DNA of 64,000 nucleotides from Clostridiales bacterium mt11. Its GTDB lineage: Bacteria; Bacillota; Clostridia; Tissierellales; Tepidimicrobiaceae. This document shows, one piece after another, positions 58,877 to 64,000 of the stretch. Below the pieces are notes generated by a model that saw only the letters and a program-made list of their open reading frames with translations, was not told where the DNA came from and made no database searches. The stretch spans positions 724,643 to 788,642 of the forward strand of contig LN874947.1 in NCBI GenBank assembly GCA_001282665.1, given 5' to 3'. Position 1 is the stretch's first letter; each line of letters begins with the position of its first letter. Position numbers and translations under genes: made by a program.

Positions 58877-58905
58877 ATTGTACCACTAATTGAGATAATA
58901 TGCAA
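58877..58905 (-). promoter_or_regulatory. Sigma-A promoter of uraA
   Basis: Minus strand TTGCAT (58900-58905), 17 bp, TACAAT (58877-58882). Leader of about 210 nt carries both PyrR loops. Confidence 0.75.
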
Positions 58906-59135
58906 TAAAAATTTTATTATCGATAATGTCTCTTTCTTATCATAAATTTTTCTTTTTTATGCTTTCTATTACAAATATATTATATCATCTTATTTAATAG
59001 TTATCCCTTTGCTATCAGCATCTTTATTGCTCCTGTTACTTTTTATAGGAGCTATTAGTTTATTGAATTTAAAACAATTCTCATATTTAATTTGTCCCAT
59101 AACTGATTTTCGCTAGGCATTATAACAAAAAACAA
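58906..59135. other. Gene-free AT-rich stretch upstream of uraA
   Basis: No supported gene. On the minus strand a 36-codon frame (starts MGQIKYENCFKFNKLIAPIK, near 59094-58984) without a ribosome site, and a GCTCCT/AGGAGC hairpin near 59025-59050. On the plus strand a short hydrophobic frame without a start. Possibly a relic; nothing recognised. Confidence 0.4.
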
Positions 59136-59169
59136 CATAGCATACATAATATTACTTATGTATGCTATG
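59136..59169 (-). terminator. Terminator of the exported CxxC protein gene
   Basis: CATAGCATACATAA (59136-59149), 6-nt loop, TTATGTATGCTATG (59156-59169): 14-bp perfect stem; minus strand continues TTGTTTTTTG. Confidence 0.75.
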
Positions 59170-59208
59170 CTGGAAATTAAATATGAAAACCTATAGCCGT
59201 TTGTACTA

Positions 59209-59616
59209 TTACACCTTTACATACTTATAACCTTCAGAAACGCTAAAATCAGCTTTATATCCACATGAACATGTCAATTGATAATAGGCAGTTACTTCAT
59301 AGCGTTTATAGACTCCCGGTGAATAGCCTGGTGGATTGGTAACTGTATCTACATATCTTTCAGTAGTAGCCACTTTAGTAGTTCTAGTATTAGAACCACA
59401 CATTGGACAATCATAACCATAGACAATTATATCTTCTTTGTTTTCTTCTTCAAATTTATGATATTCTTCAACCATTTCTTTTGTAATAACTTCATATTTT
59501 GCAATAATTTCATCTTTTGCAATACCTTCATCTTTTGCAATAGCTATACTTGTCCCAAAGGTTAAAGTTAATAGAAAAGCCATAAATAGTATTATATATT
59601 TTCTGCCATATTTCAT
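59209..59616 (-). CDS. Exported zinc-ribbon-like hypothetical protein
   Basis: 135 residues from ATG 59614-59616 (GGAGG 8 nt before; the upstream GTG is inside that site). Signal peptide 1-27 (KYIILFMAFLLTLTFGTSIA IA). Directly after cleavage comes a short tandem repeat of IAKDE (IAKDEGIAKDEIIAKYE). Then CPMC (about residue 71) and CSC (about 120), which may bind metal or form a disulfide, in a Tyr/Thr-rich domain. No family recognised. Own terminator. Confidence 0.65.
   Translation of the reverse strand: MKYGRKYIILFMAFLLTLTFGTSIAIAKDEGIAKDEIIAKYEVITKEMVEEYHKFEEENKEDIIVYGYDCPMCGSNTRTTKVATTERYVDTVTNPPGYSPGVYKRYEVTAYYQLTCSCGYKADFSVSEGYKYVKV
59505..59560 (-). repeat. Short tandem repeat in the exported protein gene
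   Basis: A 15-nt unit (minus strand ATTGCAAAAGATGAA and variants) is repeated two to three times, encoding IAKDE copies. In-frame, so length changes by slippage would not break the gene. Confidence 0.6.
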
Positions 59617-59822
59617 TGAATTCACCTCCCTTTTACATTGAAGTGTTAAATATAAAAATATATTTAAACATTTGATAAAATACCTTAATTATGTCCTTCC
59701 AAAGATAATTTCTTATTATTTAGCATCATGTTTCATGTACTATATATTATATATTATATCCTAAATATAATCAATAAAAACGATTCACAATTTTCAGACA
59801 TATTTGGGTGCTTTTTACCTTC

Positions 59823-59855
59823 AAAAAAACCTATGCTAATAAATATTAGAGCATC
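59823..59855 (-). terminator. Terminator of the nrdJ-radical SAM operon
   Basis: Minus strand ATGCTCTAAT-ATTT-ATTAGCAT (with a CT bulge) then AGGTTTTTTT. Confidence 0.7.
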
Positions 59856-59880
59856 ATATTGTACGTTAAGCAACTGTTTT

Positions 59881-60750
59881 TTACAATTTCCTATATAACT
59901 CTTTATCGTCTAAGTCATCCATTTTCAATCCTGATTTTATTTGATTTAGTATTAGCTGTTTATCTCTTTTTAAAGTTCCCCTTAAAGGAACATAGTTAGA
60001 GGCATGGTTACTCCTAAAAATACAGTCATCTATTTCTAATCCCTCGACTAAGGTTTTAGTTTCCAACAATATCTCCTTAGGGGTTAGGACTTGAAATACA
60101 CCGTTTTTTACATCCTCATATAGTTCTGCTCCCTGTTCCAATAATAGGGTTAACAAACCTATATAATCTGGTTTCATTTCATTTAACACCTTAGCAGACT
60201 CTATGGCATGAACCATTGAATCTTTTTTTCCGCCAATTCCAGATATTAAGGTTACAGAAAGTTCTATCCCTGAATCTACAACTTTCTGACCTGCTTCTAT
60301 CATCTCTTTAGAGTTTACTCCCTTATTTACACCCTCTAGCAGCTTATCACTCCCCGATTCTAATCCTAGATAGACAATTCCCAATCCTAAACTATTAAGA
60401 TGCATTAACTCGTCTTTTGATTTTAATAAAATGGATTTAGGAGAACCATATATCCCTACTCTTTCACATTCAGGAAATATGGTCTTAATGGTCATTAGTA
60501 TTTTTATTAGTTCTTCAGTCTTAATGATCAAGGCATCTCCATCAGCTAAAAATATCCGCTTTACATTTTTATAATATTTTCTACCTAGATTTAAATCCTC
60601 AATTATTTCATCTGTATTCCTTATTCTAAATTTTTTCCCTTTATACATTGAACAAAATGTGCATTTATTATGGGAGCAGCCTATAGTGGCTTGAACTATT
60701 AAACTATAGGCTTCACTAGGAGGTCTATAAAGTGCTCCTTCATATCTCAT
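59881..60750 (-). CDS. Radical SAM protein with CX4CX2C cluster motif
   Basis: 289 residues. The iron-sulfur motif reads GCSHNKCTFCSMY (Cys 25, 30, 33), so spacing is CX4CX2C rather than CX3CX2C. Then FLADGDALIIKTEELI, RVGIYGSPKSIL, GLGIVYLGLESGSDKLLEGV and SGIGGKKD, COG1032-like. No B12-binding or TRAM domain. Lies 12 nt after nrdJ, so co-expressed with the ribonucleotide reductase. Reaction unknown; a different job from NrdG, which class II enzymes do not need. Confidence 0.87.
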   Translation of the reverse strand: MRYEGALYRPPSEAYSLIVQATIGCSHNKCTFCSMYKGKKFRIRNTDEIIEDLNLGRKYYKNVKRIFLADGDALIIKTEELIKILMTIKTIFPECERVGIYGSPKSILLKSKDELMHLNSLGLGIVYLGLESGSDKLLEGVNKGVNSKEMIEAGQKVVDSGIELSVTLISGIGGKKDSMVHAIESAKVLNEMKPDYIGLLTLLLEQGAELYEDVKNGVFQVLTPKEILLETKTLVEGLEIDDCIFRSNHASNYVPLRGTLKRDKQLILNQIKSGLKMDDLDDKELYRKL

Positions 60751-60762
60751 CTTTACCTCTCC

Positions 60763-63042
60763 TTAACCACATCTAGAAAATCCACAATTTCTACAGATCA
60801 TACAGCCGCCTTCATGATCTACCTTATGACCACATTCTGGGCAGCTTGCCTCTTTACTTTTCATGGTATTTTCTTTTTCCTTATTTATATCTTTTTCCAC
60901 TTTGTCTTCTTCTATTTCAAGAAACATTTCATTTGAAGACCCGTTTTCTATTTCTACATAGGTATTCATTACTCGTTCTAAAGCTTTCCCTATGGCATCG
61001 GGGCATGATAAAACTTTTATATCCTTATTTGTAGCTCTTTGTCTTAGGGTGGAATGACATCTTATACCCTTTAATTGTTCAATTACCTCCTTAACATCCA
61101 TACCCGATCTTAATGCTATAGATGTAAGCCTGCTAGTAGCTTCAGATTGACTTGGACATCCTCCTGCTCTGCCTACATTGGTAAATACCTCACATATTCC
61201 ATTCTCATCATAGTTTACAGTAATATATAGATTTCCACAGCCAACTCTTACCTTCTCCGTCATACCTTGAGTTATAGAAGGTCTTTGTCTTGGTTTAATA
61301 TTACTACTATCTGTGGATTTCACATCGCTATCCTTTTTCTTCGTGGATAAAACTTGATTGTCCCTACTACCATCCCTATATATCGTTACCCCTTTACATC
61401 CTAATTTATAGGCCAATTTATAGACATCTTCTACATCTTCTCTAGTTGCTTCATTTGTGAAGTTTACCGTTTTGGATACTGCATTATCTACGTATTTTTG
61501 AAATGCGGCCTGCATCTTAATATGCCAAAATGGAGATATATCATGAGCAGTTACAAAGATTTTCTTAATGTCTTCTGGAACTCCCTCCATATGAGCTATG
61601 GTACCTTCTTCAGCTATCTTCTCCATTAATTCTTCCGAGTAAAATCCTCTTTCCTTTGCTATCTTTTCAAAGTAAGGATGTACTTCCAATAGATTATCAT
61701 CATCCATTACATGTCTAACAAAAGATATAGCAAATAATGGCTCTACTCCACTACTTGCTCCAGCAATTATACTAATAGTCCCTGTAGGTGCTATAGTTGT
61801 AGTAGTTGCATTTCTCATCTTTATCCCTTGTTCCTTAAAAATACTATGTTCATAGGCAGGGAATACTCCTCGAATTTCAGCTAGTTCTTGAGATTTCTTC
61901 TTTGATCTAGTATCTATAAACTCCATTATCTCTTCAGCAAGGTCTACTCCTTCTTGACAATTATAAGGAATATCTAGATAATATAACATATCTGCAAATC
62001 CCATAACTCCAAGTCCAATTTTTCTTGTACTCTTTGTCATCTTATCTATTTCAGGCAGTGGATATTTATTTACGTCTATAACATTGTCAAGAAAATGAAC
62101 ACATAGGTCTACTACTTCTCCAAGCCTATCGTAATCTACCTCATAACCATTAGACCCTTCCTTTATCATTTTAGCTAAATTAATTGAACCAAGATTACAG
62201 GATTCATAGGGCAAAAGTGGTTGCTCACCACATGGGTTCGTGCTTTCCATCTCACCTAATCCTGGAACAGTACTTCCATTATTTATCCTATCTAAAAATA
62301 TTATACCCGGTTCCCCTGTACTCCATGCCATATCTACTATACATTTAAATACTTCTCTTGCATTTAACTTTCCTACAGCTTTATTTATATGGGGATCGAT
62401 TAGTTCATAATCCTCACCTTTTTCTACTGCTTCCATAAATCTTTCCGTAATACCCACACTTATATTAAAATTGGTTATTTCCCTTGTATCCTGTTTGCTC
62501 CCGATAAATTCCATTATATCAGGATGATCTACTCTTAGAATTCCCATATTAGCACCTCTGCGAGTGCCTCCTTGTTTTACAGCTTCTGTTGCTGAATTGA
62601 ATACCTTCATAAAACTAATAGGTCCTGACGCAACCCCTCCTGTAGATTTTACCGATGCGCCCTTTGGTCTTAACCTAGAAAAACTAAATCCCGTGCCTCC
62701 GCCACTCTTATGTATAAGTGCTGAATTTTTTATTGCATCAAAAATACCTTCCATAGAATCTTCAATTGGCAACACAAAGCAAGCAGATAATTGTCCTAAT
62801 TCTTTTCCTGCATTCATTAAAGTAGGTGAATTGGGCATAAACTCTTGATTTATCATAATCTCATAAAATCTATCCGAAAGCTCTTCTACATTTGATTTTT
62901 CATCATATATCAAATCTCCTAAAGCTACAAAATCAGATACCCTTTTTATCATTCCTTCTATAGTTTCAACTACATTACCATTTAAATCTTTAGTTAAATA
63001 CCTTCTTTCTAAGACCATTTTTGCATTGTCTGAAAAGCTCAT
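60763..63042 (-). CDS. nrdJ: Adenosylcobalamin-dependent (class II) ribonucleotide reductase
   Basis: 759 residues from ATG 63040-63042 after AGGAGGT (an in-frame TTG upstream is in that site). Catalytic domain with [60 protein letters not shown] and [18 protein letters not shown]-terminal region [20 protein letters not shown], then a zinc-ribbon tail ([20 protein letters not shown]). Works without oxygen using B12. Controlled by two NrdR boxes at its promoter. Confidence 0.96.
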   Translation of the reverse strand: MSFSDNAKMVLERRYLTKDLNGNVVETIEGMIKRVSDFVALGDLIYDEKSNVEELSDRFYEIMINQEFMPNSPTLMNAGKELGQLSACFVLPIEDSMEGIFDAIKNSALIHKSGGGTGFSFSRLRPKGASVKSTGGVASGPISFMKVFNSATEAVKQGGTRRGANMGILRVDHPDIMEFIGSKQDTREITNFNISVGITERFMEAVEKGEDYELIDPHINKAVGKLNAREVFKCIVDMAWSTGEPGIIFLDRINNGSTVPGLGEMESTNPCGEQPLLPYESCNLGSINLAKMIKEGSNGYEVDYDRLGEVVDLCVHFLDNVIDVNKYPLPEIDKMTKSTRKIGLGVMGFADMLYYLDIPYNCQEGVDLAEEIMEFIDTRSKKKSQELAEIRGVFPAYEHSIFKEQGIKMRNATTTTIAPTGTISIIAGASSGVEPLFAISFVRHVMDDDNLLEVHPYFEKIAKERGFYSEELMEKIAEEGTIAHMEGVPEDIKKIFVTAHDISPFWHIKMQAAFQKYVDNAVSKTVNFTNEATREDVEDVYKLAYKLGCKGVTIYRDGSRDNQVLSTKKKDSDVKSTDSSNIKPRQRPSITQGMTEKVRVGCGNLYITVNYDENGICEVFTNVGRAGGCPSQSEATSRLTSIALRSGMDVKEVIEQLKGIRCHSTLRQRATNKDIKVLSCPDAIGKALERVMNTYVEIENGSSNEMFLEIEEDKVEKDINKEKENTMKSKEASCPECGHKVDHEGGCMICRNCGFSRCG

Positions 63043-63057
63043 GTTTCTACCTCCTAA

Positions 63058-63073
63058 CAACAATATTTAGTGT
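63058..63073 (-). promoter_or_regulatory. NrdR box 2
   Basis: Minus strand ACACTAAATATTGTTG, a diverged half-palindromic NrdR box. It starts exactly 31 bp after box 1, the three-turn spacing NrdR needs. Confidence 0.6.
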
Positions 63074-63088
63074 GTCTATTTTTAAACC

Positions 63089-63104
63089 ACGCTATATATT
63101 GTAT
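63089..63104 (-). promoter_or_regulatory. NrdR box 1
   Basis: Minus strand ATACAATATATAGCGT against the consensus ACACAATATATAGTGT (14 of 16). It overlaps the -10 element of nrdJ. Confidence 0.75.
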
Positions 63105-63126
63105 CAATCTGCTACCCCATTGTCAA
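63098..63126 (-). promoter_or_regulatory. Sigma-A promoter of nrdJ
   Basis: Minus strand TTGACA (63121-63126), 17 bp, TACAAT (63098-63103). Confidence 0.85.
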
Positions 63127-63239
63127 AGTTATAAATGAATAATCCATAATAATAAACATTTAAATTCTTAACTAAAAGTCCTTTTTATCCATTATCCTTT
63201 TATTCTTTCAATATTCCATATCATATTCTATATTAATTT

Positions 63240-63746
63240 TTAATAACCTAGTATATTTAAAATATCCTCAGCTGTTTCCCCTATATATTCACCATTTCTA
63301 TATTTTCTCGTAGCTACTATGACCTCTGCCTGATTGTTATTATCATAAATATTTTTTACAATCGAAGGTCTTTCTACGAAGTATCCAATTTCTTTAAAGC
63401 TATTGTTTAAAAATATAAATGTTGGGATTTTGACTTTATCTTCAACAGAATACTTTTTAAAATACTCCTCATTACCTTCTCGTTTTATTATGGAAAAACT
63501 AAAATTATCGTTAATATCCCTAATTTTCTGAAGAACAGGAACATTTACCATACAATCAGGGCACCATATTTCTGCTAAAACTAAAGCTTTAATCTTTTCA
63601 TCAATGGATTTTATCCTATGAATAAGTTCTTCATCAAATTGAATATCATCATATATTTTAATTGTTTTCTCTTTACTACTACTGTCCCCTTCATCGATAA
63701 AGTCTTTAAATGCTATACCACTATTAAATAATTCTTCTATCTTCAC
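63240..63746 (-). CDS. Thioredoxin-like protein with WCPDC motif
   Basis: 168 residues, start GTG 63744-63746 with AGGGGGA upstream. Thioredoxin fold: KALVLAEIWCPDCMVNVPVL (redox pair Cys 62/65), then the cis-Pro in KVKIPTFIFLNN. An acidic Lys-rich 40-residue N-terminal part precedes it. Matches thioredoxin family proteins with a CPDC motif common in bacilli and clostridia. No signal peptide, so cytosolic. It could reduce NrdJ, 200 nt downstream, but has a separate transcript. Confidence 0.85.
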   Translation of the reverse strand: MKIEELFNSGIAFKDFIDEGDSSSKEKTIKIYDDIQFDEELIHRIKSIDEKIKALVLAEIWCPDCMVNVPVLQKIRDINDNFSFSIIKREGNEEYFKKYSVEDKVKIPTFIFLNNSFKEIGYFVERPSIVKNIYDNNNQAEVIVATRKYRNGEYIGETAEDILNILGY

Positions 63747-63871
63747 AATAAATCCCCCTTTTGCAATTATTATTAAGACATAATATAATTTTACTAACCA
63801 AATTCTATTATATATAATTTATCATTATAAAAGCTAGATAAAATTGAAATTAAAAAAATAGGTATAAAGTA

Positions 63872-63913
63872 GTAGATTAGAAAAATTCTATTGTCTTATA
63901 AGGAAATAGAGTT
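63872..63913 (+). terminator. Hairpin with T run, orientation uncertain
   Basis: AAAAATTCTATT (63880s), 10-nt loop, AATAGAGTTTTT: 12-bp stem with one G-U pair on the plus strand. There is no plus-strand gene before it; it resembles the hairpin at 63953-63990 in its right half (GAAATAGAGTTTTTAA/GAAATAGAGCTTTTAA). Confidence 0.4.
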
Positions 63914-63952
63914 TTTAAGATATGAACTTAAGTACCATGAAAATTTCACAAA

Positions 63953-63990
63953 ATGAAAAAGCCCTACTTCGACCTACGAAATAGAGCTTT
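63953..63990 (-). terminator. Terminator of a gene beyond the right edge
   Basis: Minus strand AAAAGCTCTATTTCG, 5-nt loop, CGAAGTAGGGCTTTTTC: 15-bp stem with two G-U pairs on the minus strand (they would be C-A mismatches on plus), so the strand is clear. It must end an upstream gene outside the window. Confidence 0.6.
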
Positions 63991-64000
63991 TAATATGTAA

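Noticed and set aside
58984..59094. Possible 36-codon gene on the minus strand upstream of uraA
   Set aside because: No Shine-Dalgarno, no recognisable family and unclear promoter; noted only as gene-free stretch.
63043..63126. Cobalamin riboswitch upstream of nrdJ
   Set aside because: The leader is only about 50 nt and shows no B12-box; two NrdR boxes explain the control better.
1..64000. CRISPR array, insertion sequence, prophage or defence island
   Set aside because: No regularly spaced repeats, transposase, integrase, phage or known defence gene could be read; gene order is mostly conserved housekeeping.

Overview
The window is AT-rich, low-GC Firmicute DNA. Gene order, T-box and PyrR leaders, SigH, the CtsR/McsA/McsB/ClpC system, DisA, a B12-dependent ribonucleotide reductase and flavin-dependent thymidylate synthase point to an anaerobic member of Clostridia/Tissierellia. 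Family content alone does not fix the genus. Almost every gene lies on the minus strand; the exceptions are a broken LiaF-like gene, one small Cys-rich gene and hisC.

Region 1 (1-15.6 kb, minus strand) is the transcription/translation core, in transcription order sigH, tRNA-Thr(GGT), tuf, rpmG, secE, nusG, rplK, rplA, rplJ, rplL, rpoB, rpoC, an L7Ae-like gene, rpsL, rpsG and fusA (cut by the window edge). It holds an L10 leader with an attenuator, two look-alike hairpins ahead of rplK and rplA that may be L1 binding sites, a terminator plus strong promoter between rplL and rpoB, and a hairpin covering the rpoC Shine-Dalgarno.

Region 2 (15.7-25.3 kb) carries gltX, cysS (Cys T-box), mrnC, thyX, rlmB and a YacP/Rae1-type nuclease, matching the Bacillus/Clostridium order, with thyX, a DUF1002 exported protein, a decayed LiaF-like gene and proS (Pro T-box) interleaved. 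Region 3 (25.3-36.1 kb) is the conserved ctsR-mcsA-mcsB-clpC-radA-disA block, then carD, a PIN-TRAM membrane protein (YacL), ispD and ispF. A 17-bp CtsR operator lies just downstream of a sigma-A promoter before ctsR.

Region 4 (36-51 kb) is mixed metabolism: a second EF-G-like GTPase, hisC, a methyltransferase, dcd, an M3-family peptidase, a type 2 (eukaryote-like) ileS with an Ile T-box, a lipoate ligase, a COG4091-type dehydrogenase, a HAD phosphatase and a BaiN/HI0933-type flavoprotein. Region 5 (51-57.3 kb) is a carbohydrate module: a LevR-type activator followed by PTS IIB, IIC, IIA and a DUF871/MupG-like glycosidase, with a sigma-54 promoter and an upstream inverted repeat that I could read directly.

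Region 6 (57.4-64 kb) holds uraA with an unusual leader containing two PyrR-binding loops, an exported CxxC protein, a radical SAM protein with atypical cysteine spacing, nrdJ with two NrdR boxes 31 bp apart, and a thioredoxin-like protein. NrdJ, Dcd and ThyX together suggest oxygen-independent dNTP/dTMP synthesis. I found no CRISPR array, insertion sequence, prophage or defence island; the most interesting material is regulatory RNA and operator architecture rather than a new gene system. Several genes have a GTG/TTG/ATG that lies inside the Shine-Dalgarno; their starts were moved downstream accordingly.
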